Assembly: GCA_049997955.1 (NCBI GenBank)
Contig: JAEBDY010000005.1
Coordinates: 248,001 to 312,000, forward strand
Direction: 5' to 3'
Origin: Umezawaea sp049997955
GTDB taxonomy: Bacteria > Actinomycetota > Actinomycetes > Mycobacteriales > Pseudonocardiaceae
DNA length: 64,000 nt
Of this stretch, positions 33,325-40,923 are shown in pieces. Both the position numbers and the translations under genes were made by a program. Each line of letters begins with the position of its first letter. The first letter of the stretch is position 1. The notes under the pieces were generated by a model that had not been told where the DNA came from, searched no databases, and was given only the letters and a program-made list of their open reading frames with translations.

Positions 33325-33417
33325 CGGTCCGCCTCGCCCGGATGGTCGATTCGTGAAACCGAACCAATGATGTTTGCCGCCCGTCCGGCTCATTGTCGTT
33401 CGGTAACGCCGATATTA

Positions 33418-33451
33418 CGGTGATTTTGCGTCGACCGGCGCAAAATCGCCG
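33418..33451 (+). promoter_or_regulatory. 13-bp hairpin in the leader of the SGNH hydrolase gene
   Basis: CGGTGATTTTGCG (33418-33430) pairs with CGCAAAATCGCCG (33439-33451) with one G-U, loop TCGACCGG. It ends 19 bp before the ATG and just ahead of the ribosome binding site (CTGGAG). The AT-rich core is unusual here. It could be an operator or an mRNA 5' hairpin. Confidence 0.7.
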
Positions 33452-33470
33452 TGACCTTCCTGGAGTCGCC

Positions 33471-34487
33471 ATGCGCGTCGGTGCGCTCGTAGCCGCCTTG
33501 CTGATAGTCGGCGCAGCCGCTCAACCCGTGTCCGCCGCACCGGCCGACACCCGCCCCACCGCCATCGTCTCGCTGGGCGACAGCGCCATCTCCGGCGAGG
33601 GCGCGGGCTCCTACGAGCCCGGCACCGAGGGCGAGGGCGGCAACTGGTGCCACCGCTCGACCAGGGCCCTGGTCCACCAGACCCGCGTGGCGGACCGGAC
33701 GTTCAACCTGGCGTGCTCCGGCGCCGACTCGGCCAACGTCTCCCTGGCCGACACCGTGCACTACACCGAGGGCTCCCAGGCCAGGCGCCTGATCGACATC
33801 GCCAGGCAGAACCGCGTCACCACGGTGGTCCTGCAGGTGGGCGCCAACGACGACCCGCAGTTCGCCGACACCATCGTCAGCTGCATCGCGGCCTGGCTGA
33901 ACCCGTTCGGCAGCCCCTGCCGCACCGCCCTGCAAACCCAGTGGCCCGCCAGGCTCGCGGCCATGGCCCCCAAGGTCGAGGCCGCCATCGCCGACGTCCG
34001 CACCGCCATGACGCAGGCCGGCTACAGCACCGGTTCCTACAGCTTCATCCTCACGTCCTACGCGTCCCCGCTGACGGAGAAGATGGACAAGGTCCTCCAC
34101 GGCCCGCAGGGCTGCCCGATCCGCATCGCGGACGCCGAGTACGGCCGCACCGTGGCCGTACCGCAGTTCTCCACCGCGCTGCGCGGCGTGGCGACGAGGA
34201 CCGGCGTCAAGTTCCTGGACTTCGCCCGCGCCACCGAGAACCGCGAGGCGTGCAGCAAGGGCAACAGCTCCACCGGCGAATGGCAGCGCCGCATCACGGT
34301 GGACCCGAACGCACTGGTGCACGGCGGCCTGGACGCCATCGGCATCCACCTGGCCCAGCAGTCCTTCCACCCCAACGCGGCCGCCCACGCCCAACTGGGC
34401 CAGTGCGTGACGGAATTCGTCCAGGCGGGCACCGACACCGCCCGCTGCATAGCAGGCGCGGACGGCAACCTCCACGCCGTCCAGTAG
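33471..34487 (+). CDS. Secreted SGNH/GDSL hydrolase
   Basis: A 338-residue exported esterase/lipase. The signal peptide is 'MRVGALVAALLIVGAAAQPV' plus SAAPA. The mature enzyme has block I 'IVSLGDSAISGEGAGSY' (nucleophile Ser in GDS), block III 'LQVGANDDPQF' and block V 'SFHPNAAAHAQLG' (catalytic His). Several cysteine pairs suggest disulfides, as in Streptomyces extracellular lipases. The start at 33471 is fixed by the signal peptide and the CTGGAG site; the longer frame runs through the leader hairpin. Substrate not known. Followed by A/C-rich sequence and repeat copy 3. Confidence 0.88.
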   Translation: MRVGALVAALLIVGAAAQPVSAAPADTRPTAIVSLGDSAISGEGAGSYEPGTEGEGGNWCHRSTRALVHQTRVADRTFNLACSGADSANVSLADTVHYTEGSQARRLIDIARQNRVTTVVLQVGANDDPQFADTIVSCIAAWLNPFGSPCRTALQTQWPARLAAMAPKVEAAIADVRTAMTQAGYSTGSYSFILTSYASPLTEKMDKVLHGPQGCPIRIADAEYGRTVAVPQFSTALRGVATRTGVKFLDFARATENREACSKGNSSTGEWQRRITVDPNALVHGGLDAIGIHLAQQSFHPNAAAHAQLGQCVTEFVQAGTDTARCIAGADGNLHAVQ

Positions 34488-34680
34488 CACGCCACAACAA
34501 GTCCACACCGGACCGGACTACCCAACCCGCAGTCCACACCGGACCAGGACCCGAGACCCCCAGCAGGAACAAGACAGAGCCAGGTAGGAGCACTGGGCCA
34601 GGACCAAGACCAGGACCACCAAGCAGGACCCGGGCTCGGTACCCGACCAAGGACCAAGCCGCACCTGCGGTCTTGACCCA
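34488..34680 (+). other. Purine/C-rich low-complexity tail after the SGNH gene
   Basis: No gene seen. The plus strand is dominated by A, C and G with very little T, in loose reiterations of 'CCAGGACCAAGACCAGGACC'. It leads directly into repeat copy 3, in the same orientation and composition class as the tails before copies 1 and 2. Confidence 0.5.
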
Positions 34681-34786
34681 GTCCCCTCCCTGACCCCGAT
34701 CCGAAGCGCCCTCATGGTCGACCGCTACGGGTCAAGGCATCTTTCCAGCCTTGACGCGGCGCGGCCGACCGTGAAGACAATCGCGC
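34681..34786 (+). repeat. 106-nt fixed-frame variable-stem hairpin element, copy 3
   Basis: Flanks 'GTCCCCTCCCTGACCCCGAT' to 'GCGCCCTCAT' and 'GTGAAGACAATCGCGC' match copies 1 and 2. Variable arms are GGTCGACCGCTACGG (34716-34730) and GCGGCGCGGCCGACC (34756-34770). The inner stem GTCAAGGC/GCCTTGAC and loop ATCTTTCCA are identical to copy 1. The outer stem pairs from 34712 to 34774 with one A-C mismatch and one wobble. It lies between the 3' ends of the SGNH gene (+) and the ABC transporter gene (-). Confidence 0.85.
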
Positions 34787-34831
34787 GAGCGGGGTCAGAA
34801 CCTCTCAACCCCACCCTCAACGGCCCCACCC

Positions 34832-36736
34832 TCAAACGGCAACATCCTGCCCCGCAACCAGATTCCGACCCCCAGCCGCCTCCTGGCTGAACTGCGTGCG
34901 GTGCAGCTCCTCGTACCGCCCCCCAGCCTCCAGCAGCGACGTGTGCGTCCCCCGCTCCACCACCCGACCGTCCTCGATCACCAGGATCAGGTCAGCGGCC
35001 CGAACGGTCGACAACCGGTGCGCGATCACCACGGAAGTCCGCCCCACCAACGCTTCCGCCAACGCCTCCTGCACCGCGGCCTCGGACGTCGAGTCCAGGT
35101 GAGCCGTGGCCTCGTCGAGCACCACCACCCGAGGCCGGGCCAGCAACAACCGCGCGATCGTCAACCGCTGCCGCTCCCCACCCGACAGCCGGTACCCGCG
35201 TTCCCCCACGACCGTGTCCAGCCCGTCCGGCAACGACGCGATCAACGCCGACAGCCGGGCCCGCTCCAGCACTTCCCACAGCTCGGCTTCCGTCGCGGAT
35301 TCCCGAGCCAGCAACAGGTTCGACCGGATGGACTCGTGGAACAGGTGCCCGTCCTGGGTCACCATCCCCAGCGTTCCCCGCACCGCCGCGGCACTCAGGT
35401 CGCGCACGTCCACGTCGCCGAGCCGGACGCTTCCCGAGTCCACGTCGTACAACCGGGCCGACAGCTGCGCGATGGTCGACTTCCCGGCCCCCGAAGACCC
35501 CACCAGTGCCACCATCTGCCCGGCCTCGGCTCGGAACGACACGTCGTGCAGCACGTCGACCCCACCTCGCGTGTCGAGCGTCGCGACCTCCTCCAGCGAG
35601 GCCAACGACACCTTGTCCGCGGACGGGTACGCGAACGTCACCCCGGAGAACTCCACCGACACCGGTCCCTCGGGAACCTCGACGGCATCGGGCTTCTCGG
35701 TGATCAACGGCTTCAGGTCCAGCACCTCGAACACCCGCTCGAACGACACCAGCGCGGTCATCACCTCGACCCGCGCGCTGGCCAACGCGGTCAGCGGCGA
35801 GTACAGCCGGGTGATCAACAGCGCCAGTGCCACCACCGCGCCGGGCTCCAACTGCCCGCGCAGGGCGAAGAACCCGCCCAGTCCGTACACCAGGGCCAGC
35901 GCCAGCGAGGACACGATCGTCAACGCGGTCAGGAACACCCACTGCACCATCGCCGACCGGATCCCGATGTCCCGCACCCGCCGGGCGCGGGCGGCGAACT
36001 CGGCCGACTCGCCCGCGGGGTTGCCGAACAGCTTCACCAGGGTCGCGCCCGGAGCGGAGAACCGCTCGGTCATCTGCGTGCTCATCGCGGCGTCGTGGTT
36101 GGCGGCCTCGCGCTCCAGCGCGGCCAGCTTCCCGCCCATCCGCCGGGCCGGGATCACGAACACGGGCAGCAGCACCAGCGCCAGCAGCGTGATCTGCCAC
36201 GAGATCCCGATCATCACCACGAGGGTCAGCAGCAGCGTCACGAGGTTGCTGACCACCCCGGACAGCGTGTCGCTGAACGCCCGCTGCGCCCCGATGACGT
36301 CGTTGTTCAGCCGACTCACCAGCGCGCCGGTCCTCGTGCGGGTGAAGAACGCGATCGGCATCCGCTGCACGTGGTCGAAGACGGAGGTGCGCAGGTCCAG
36401 GATCAGGCCCTCGCCGATGCTGGAGGACAGCCACCGGGACAGGACACCGACGCCCGCCTCCACGACGGCGATCACGGCGATCAGCCCGGCGAGGGCGACC
36501 ACGAGGTCGAGGGGTCCGCCGTCGTTGATGGCGGTGACGATGCGACCGGCGATCACGGGTGTCGCGACGGTGAGGACCGCGGCGAAGACGCTCAGCGCCA
36601 GGAAGCGGATCAGTCTGGACCGGTGCGGTCTGGCGAACCGGGCGATGCGCCTCGTGGTCGCCTTGGAGAACGGTCGCTTGTCCTGCGCGTTCATGACGTG
36701 GTGCAGCGACATCCACGCGGTGACATCCATGCTCAT
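34832..36736 (-). CDS. ABC exporter (fused membrane and ATPase domains)
   Basis: A 634-residue half-size ABC exporter (type IV, MsbA/LmrA-like). Residues 1-320 contain six transmembrane helices and the coupling segment 'FDHVQRMPIAFFTRTRTGAL'. The ATPase domain has Walker A 'VALVGSSGAGKSTIAQL', Q-loop 'MVTQDGHLFHESI', signature 'LSGGERQRLTIARLLL', Walker B 'RVVVLDEATAHLD' and 'VIAHRLST'. It probably works as a homodimer exporting lipid or a drug-like molecule. It is convergent with the SGNH gene and not obviously in an operon. Confidence 0.92.
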   Translation of the reverse strand: MSMDVTAWMSLHHVMNAQDKRPFSKATTRRIARFARPHRSRLIRFLALSVFAAVLTVATPVIAGRIVTAINDGGPLDLVVALAGLIAVIAVVEAGVGVLSRWLSSSIGEGLILDLRTSVFDHVQRMPIAFFTRTRTGALVSRLNNDVIGAQRAFSDTLSGVVSNLVTLLLTLVVMIGISWQITLLALVLLPVFVIPARRMGGKLAALEREAANHDAAMSTQMTERFSAPGATLVKLFGNPAGESAEFAARARRVRDIGIRSAMVQWVFLTALTIVSSLALALVYGLGGFFALRGQLEPGAVVALALLITRLYSPLTALASARVEVMTALVSFERVFEVLDLKPLITEKPDAVEVPEGPVSVEFSGVTFAYPSADKVSLASLEEVATLDTRGGVDVLHDVSFRAEAGQMVALVGSSGAGKSTIAQLSARLYDVDSGSVRLGDVDVRDLSAAAVRGTLGMVTQDGHLFHESIRSNLLLARESATEAELWEVLERARLSALIASLPDGLDTVVGERGYRLSGGERQRLTIARLLLARPRVVVLDEATAHLDSTSEAAVQEALAEALVGRTSVVIAHRLSTVRAADLILVIEDGRVVERGTHTSLLEAGGRYEELHRTQFSQEAAGGRNLVAGQDVAV

Positions 36737-36826
36737 GCGACCGACCGTAGGACCTCGGGTTAGGACGAGGTCAACGCATTTCGGTCCACGATGCGGTGGT
36801 CCGCGGTGAAGTGGTCCACAACGCGG

Positions 36827-36862
36827 TGTGGGCCCGCACTCCCCATGGAGTACGAGCCCACA
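36827..36862 (-). terminator. Terminator of the cold-shock gene
   Basis: TGTGGGCCCGCACTCC (36827-36842), loop CCAT, GGAGTACGAGCCCACA (36847-36862). The two imperfect pairs are C-A on the plus strand but G-U on the minus-strand RNA, so the hairpin fits a transcript from the minus strand, 14 bp past the cspA stop. Confidence 0.75.
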
Positions 36863-36876
36863 ACTTCACGAACAGA

Positions 36877-37080
36877 TCAGACGGTGCGGACCTGCTGGGC
36901 CTGCGGGCCCTTCTGGCCCTGGCCGATCTCGAACTCCACGCGCTGACCCTCGTCGAGGGACTTGAAACCGCTGCCCGTGATCTCCGAGTAGTGAACGAAG
37001 ACGTCAGGACCGCCACCGTCCTGCTCGATGAAGCCGAAGCCCTTTTCGCCGTTAAACCACTTAACAGTGCCCTGCGCCAT
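36877..37080 (-). CDS. cspA: Cold-shock protein
   Basis: A 67-residue CspA-type nucleic-acid-binding protein with both RNA-binding motifs, 'KGFGFIEQ' and 'DVFVHYSEI', in a single cold-shock domain. It starts 'MAQGTVKWFNGEKGFGF' and ends 'KGPQAQQVRTV', the standard actinobacterial form. It binds single-stranded RNA/DNA and acts as an RNA chaperone. The ATG at 37080 is preceded by 'AAGGAG'. Upstream lie a candidate small ORF and a perfect CRP-like site; a hairpin terminator follows. Confidence 0.97.
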   Translation of the reverse strand: MAQGTVKWFNGEKGFGFIEQDGGGPDVFVHYSEITGSGFKSLDEGQRVEFEIGQGQKGPQAQQVRTV

Positions 37081-37113
37081 GCGACTAACTCCTTGTAAGC
37101 CTGAGTCAGGTCC

Positions 37114-37272
37114 TCACGACGAGGAACCCTGATCTCTCCCGGTATCTTGCCACGTCTGGGCCGGTTTCGCGTGGTCCTGTTCCCAGAAGCGGGCCAGATC
37201 ACGTTGTTCGTCCTGGTCAGGGCCGTATTTTTGGTTCGGGTTCCAGCGTTTCCCGGGCCGTTCGACCCCCAT
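37114..37272 (-). CDS. Candidate small basic/acidic protein upstream of cspA
   Basis: A 52-residue candidate, 'MGVERPGKRWNPNQKYGPDQ' continuing with 'DEQRDLARFWEQDHAKPAQT'. The composition is protein-like (hydrophilic, many charged residues and Trp), but third-position GC is only about 70%, far below neighbouring genes. It may be a real short ORF, or simply the cspA leader. I do not recognise a family. It lies 33 bp upstream of cspA on the same strand. Confidence 0.33.
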   Translation of the reverse strand: MGVERPGKRWNPNQKYGPDQDEQRDLARFWEQDHAKPAQTWQDTGRDQGSSS

Positions 37273-37339
37273 TTTCGTGCCTGAGTCACCTGATCGAGCG
37301 ACTTCCGACGGCCGAAGTGACCGTCGTGGAACTCGAAGA

Positions 37340-37365
37340 AAATCTGTGATGTGAATCACAGATTT
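37340..37365. promoter_or_regulatory. Perfect CRP/GlxR-type binding site
   Basis: AAATCTGTGAT (37340-37350), spacer GTGA, ATCACAGATTT (37355-37365): an 11-bp perfect palindrome containing TGTGA-N6-TCACA, the CRP consensus shared by actinobacterial Crp/GlxR. It lies about 260 bp upstream of cspA and 75 bp upstream of the small ORF, beyond the PP2C stop. cAMP control is inferred. Confidence 0.8.
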
Positions 37366-37405
37366 ACGGGTTTCGTCACGAAAACAATTGATTCAATGAC
37401 GTGGG

Positions 37406-38122
37406 TCACTCCACGTCGACCACCAGCGCGGTGGCGTTGTCCGTGCCGCCTGCCCGCAAAGCGGTCGCCACCAACAGCGCCGCGGTCGTCGAGGGGTCGC
37501 CCGCTCCGGCCAGGACGAGCCGGAAGCCCTCGGGGGTGAGGCTCCCGTGCACGCCGTCCGTGGTGAGGACGAGCCGCCCCGCGCCGCGCGGGGCGTGGGC
37601 CAGCCCGATCGTCGTGGGCTCGCTCAGCCGCACCGAGTTGGTCACCACGTGCTCCATCCTCGGCGGCGGCGTCCGCCCGCGGCCGCGGAAGTACTCGGCG
37701 ACCGTCTGGTCGGTCGTCAGCCGCGTCAGCGCCGACCCGTCCCAGAAGTACGCCCGCGCGTCCCCCGCCCACGCCACGCCGAAGCCGCCGCCGAGCCTGG
37801 GAGCCGCCGCCACGAGCACCGCGTCCCCCGCCCGGTGGTGCTCGTCGTCGGGCAGCCACGCCTCCAGCACCGCCCGTGCCGCCGCCACGGCCCGGCTCGC
37901 GCCGAGGTGCGCCGCTTCCCTGGCCGCGGCCTCGGCCGCCAGCCGGGCGGCCTTCCCGGCACCCTCGGAGTCGCCGATGCCGTCCGCGACGGCGTAGGCC
38001 AGCCCGCCGGACACCGGGTCGCGGTGCGCCGCCGTCGCGTCCGCGTTGTGCGTGCGCCGTCCCCGCTCGCTGCACGCCCCGCTGGTCAACCGGACCGGTC
38101 GCGTCGCCTGTTCCACCGGCAT
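37406..38122 (-). CDS. PP2C-family serine/threonine phosphatase
   Basis: A 238-residue PPM/PP2C phosphatase. It starts 'MPVEQATRPVRLTSGACSER', with 'NADATAA' and 'AVADGIGDSEGAGKAARL' (DG metal motif), 'FGVAWAGDARAYFW' (GD motif), 'LVLTTDGVHGSLTPEG' and 'GGTDNATALVVDVE' (GTDN motif). All metal aspartates are present, so it is probably active and cytoplasmic. The ATG at 38122 is preceded by GAGGAGG; the longer frame is not PP2C-like. No partner kinase is adjacent. Confidence 0.88.
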   Translation of the reverse strand: MPVEQATRPVRLTSGACSERGRRTHNADATAAHRDPVSGGLAYAVADGIGDSEGAGKAARLAAEAAAREAAHLGASRAVAAARAVLEAWLPDDEHHRAGDAVLVAAAPRLGGGFGVAWAGDARAYFWDGSALTRLTTDQTVAEYFRGRGRTPPPRMEHVVTNSVRLSEPTTIGLAHAPRGAGRLVLTTDGVHGSLTPEGFRLVLAGAGDPSTTAALLVATALRAGGTDNATALVVDVE

Positions 38123-38261
38123 GGCGTCCTCCTCGTCGTTCGCCCTCCCTCCATGAAGCCCGACGAACCGAAGAAACCACCCAGAATCACCTGGCAACTC
38201 GCTGAGAACCCGGTTCGCCGAATCCGGGAGGTGCCCGGCACCGGGGATCGTTAGCGTGGGG

Positions 38262-38291
38262 CACGTGCTCCGACAGGGGTTGGAGCACGTG
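38262..38291 (+). promoter_or_regulatory. Inverted repeat at the 5' end of the first M14 peptidase gene
   Basis: CACGTGCTCC (38262-38271), loop GACAGGGGTT, GGAGCACGTG (38282-38291), a perfect 10-bp stem ending 13 bp before the ATG. A plausible -10 box (TAGCGT) lies about 5-10 bp upstream, so the hairpin may sit at the very 5' end of the mRNA or act as an operator. Confidence 0.65.
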
Positions 38292-38304
38292 AAGGGGAGA
38301 CTCC

Positions 38305-40776
38305 ATGCTGCCCAGGGGACTGAGGGCGGTCACCGCCGCCGCCGCGACCGCTGTGCTGGGCCTGGCGCTCGTCGCGCCCGTCGAGGCCGTCGCGGACCGG
38401 GTGCTCCACGCCGGCACCGCGATCGCCAGGTCGTGCTTCGACGCCCTGCTCCCGGACGGCGCGGAGGGCGCCGACCGGTACGAGGTGACGTCCGAGGTGA
38501 ACGGCCTGGCGCTGGCGCGGCTGAACGGCGCCGCCGGGGACTGGGACCTCGCCGTGTTCGACCGGGCCACCGGGGCGCTGCTGGTCGCCTCGACCGCGTT
38601 GAACTCCCGCGAACTGGCGGAGGGCTTCGTCACCGATGGCCAGGAACTCGTCGTCCAGGCCTGCCGCTACTCGGGCCCCGCGCCCACCGTCCCGCTGGAC
38701 CTCGACTTCATCGCCACCACCCCGACCGGTCCGGTGGCCCCGGCCACCGGACCCGCGGAGAAGACCGAGCTGGTCCGCGTGGCGACGCCCGAGCACGAGG
38801 ACAAGTCCAGGCTGCTCACCCTCGACCTGGACGTCACCGAGAGGGCGGACGCCACCAGCGTGGACGTCGTCCTCACCGGTGGAGCCGACCGCAAGGCGCT
38901 CCGGGACAACGGGTTCCGCTTCGAGGTGCTGAACCCGGACGTGGCCGCGACCGCGCGGGCCAACGGCCGCCGGGACGTCGAGTTCGCCGCGACGACCGAG
39001 CGCACCGAGCTGCCGTCCGGCCGCACGTCCTACCGCAACCTGTGGGACTACTCGTTCGAGATGAAGGAACTCGCCCGCCTGCATCCCGACCTGGTGCGCG
39101 CGTTCACGTTGCCGCACCTCACGGTGGAGGGCCGCGAGGTGGTCGGCGTGGAGGTCGCGACCGCGGTCGGCAACCTCGCCGACGGCAAGCCGGTCAACCT
39201 GACCATGGGCCTGCACCACGCCCGCGAATGGCCCGCGGGAGAGCACGCGGTGGAGTGGGTCCACGACCTGGTCCAGGGGTACGCCGGGGCCGACACCGAG
39301 ATCCGCGGCCTGGTCGAGCGCACCCGCAGCGTCGTCGTCCCGGTGGTCAACCCCGACGGCTTCGCGGTCTCCCGCGAGGCGGCGGCGACGGACTTCCCCC
39401 TCGCGCACTCCTACGACTGGAAGCGCAAGAACTGCCGCGCGGACGACGCGACCCCCGAGCACCGCTCCGGTCGGTGCCGGGCGAACTCGGCGGGCAGGGC
39501 GCGGGGGACCGACCTGAACCGCAACTACGCGGGCTTCTGGGGCGGCGCGGGCGCTTCGGTCCGATGGGACAGCGACACGTTCCGCGGCTCGGCCCCCTTC
39601 TCCGAACCGGAGACGCGGAACGTCCGCGACCTGGTGTCCAACCGCCAGGTGACGAACATGCTGACCCTGCACACCGACGGGAACCTGCTGCTGCGGGTGC
39701 CCGGCACGGCCGACACGAGGCCGCCGCTGGACGAGCCGGTGAACAAGGCGCTGGGTGACCTGATGGCCTCCCGCAACGGTTACACCAGCCAGTACTCCTG
39801 GCAGCTCTACGACACCGCGGGCACCGCGGAGGACTGGTCGTACTGGGCGACGGGCGGGTACGCCTACACGATGGAGATCGGCGTCCCCGCCGTCACCTTC
39901 CACCCGCCGTTCGAGACGGGGGTGGTGGCGGAGTACGTCGGCAAGGCGCCGGCCGCGGGAGCGGGCCGGGGTGGCAACCGCCGGGCGTTCCTGGACATGC
40001 TGGCCAACACGGCGACGCCCGAGGCGCACTCCACGGTCGTGGGCACCGCGCCCGCGGGCCACGGACTGGCGCTGCGCAAGGCGTTCCAGACGCCCACGTC
40101 CCGGATCGAGCAGGAGCCCCCGCTCCTGCCGCTGCCGCCGCTGTACGTGAAGGACGTGCTCGAATCGAGGCTGGCGACCACCGGCGGCCGGTTCGAGTGG
40201 GCCGTCAACCCGTCGACCAGGCCGTACGTGGCCGGACGGTACGGGCGCGAGCCCGTGGCCCCGGTGCAGCCGCGCTCGACGCTGGTCAACCCGGAGGGGA
40301 TTCCCGCGCCGAACGGGAACTACCCGACGGACCAGACGGCCGAACGCGTCCCGTTCACCGTCGGGGGACCTCCCCGGTACGACAACGCCAAGCTGACGGT
40401 GACGATCGGCTGGGGCGACATCGGCACGCGGTGGAACCTCCACGTCCTGGACGCGGCGGGGCAGACGGTCGCCACGTCGAACCCGGTGGTCTCGGCCCGC
40501 ACGGGGACCGCGGTCGCGGTCCTCCTGGACCCCCCTCCCGGCGAGTACACGGCGGTGGTCGTGAACTTCCGGCAGCGGCTCGCGGGCACCACGTACGACT
40601 GGACGGGCGGCGTGGAGTTCTCCGGGCCGGTGGTGCCGATCTACGGCACGCGGGAGGCGTACGTGCTGACCTGCAAGGACCCGTCGGGCACGATCGTCGG
40701 CGTGACCGACGTCCACGTCGACCGCGGCGAGACCGCCGACGTCGGCGACGTCTGCGTCGACACCGGACGGCGCTAG
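38305..40776 (+). CDS. Secreted M14-family zinc carboxypeptidase, copy 1
   Basis: An 823-residue exported metallopeptidase. The signal peptide 'MLPRGLRAVTAAAATAVLGL' (cleavage near 30) is followed by an N-terminal beta domain of about 150 residues, the M14 catalytic domain (about 230-560) and a C-terminal pre-peptidase-like beta domain ending in disulfide-type cysteines. Zinc ligands are H305 and E308 ('HHAREWPAGEH') and H456; the catalytic Glu is E524 ('YAYTMEIG'). Around the third ligand the usual HTYSN reads H-T-D-G-N (456-460), unlike its paralogue. GGGGAG precedes the ATG. Substrate unknown. Confidence 0.92.
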   Translation: MLPRGLRAVTAAAATAVLGLALVAPVEAVADRVLHAGTAIARSCFDALLPDGAEGADRYEVTSEVNGLALARLNGAAGDWDLAVFDRATGALLVASTALNSRELAEGFVTDGQELVVQACRYSGPAPTVPLDLDFIATTPTGPVAPATGPAEKTELVRVATPEHEDKSRLLTLDLDVTERADATSVDVVLTGGADRKALRDNGFRFEVLNPDVAATARANGRRDVEFAATTERTELPSGRTSYRNLWDYSFEMKELARLHPDLVRAFTLPHLTVEGREVVGVEVATAVGNLADGKPVNLTMGLHHAREWPAGEHAVEWVHDLVQGYAGADTEIRGLVERTRSVVVPVVNPDGFAVSREAAATDFPLAHSYDWKRKNCRADDATPEHRSGRCRANSAGRARGTDLNRNYAGFWGGAGASVRWDSDTFRGSAPFSEPETRNVRDLVSNRQVTNMLTLHTDGNLLLRVPGTADTRPPLDEPVNKALGDLMASRNGYTSQYSWQLYDTAGTAEDWSYWATGGYAYTMEIGVPAVTFHPPFETGVVAEYVGKAPAAGAGRGGNRRAFLDMLANTATPEAHSTVVGTAPAGHGLALRKAFQTPTSRIEQEPPLLPLPPLYVKDVLESRLATTGGRFEWAVNPSTRPYVAGRYGREPVAPVQPRSTLVNPEGIPAPNGNYPTDQTAERVPFTVGGPPRYDNAKLTVTIGWGDIGTRWNLHVLDAAGQTVATSNPVVSARTGTAVAVLLDPPPGEYTAVVVNFRQRLAGTTYDWTGGVEFSGPVVPIYGTREAYVLTCKDPSGTIVGVTDVHVDRGETADVGDVCVDTGRR

Positions 40777-40923
40777 TCGTCCCGGCGAGGGCTCCGGGAG
40801 TCCTCGCCGGATACCTGTCGAGACGCTCGGAAACCACCTACTTCCAGGGGTTCTGCGGCCGTGGGGTGATCGCTACGGTGTCGCTCGCACGGCACGCTGC
40901 CTGCCGACTGAGGGGTGTAGCAG

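Noticed and set aside
38251..40716. An 821-residue minus-strand frame opposite the first M14 gene (a similar 881-residue frame lies opposite the second)
   Set aside because: Antisense shadows; their parallel existence only reflects the paralogy of the M14 genes.
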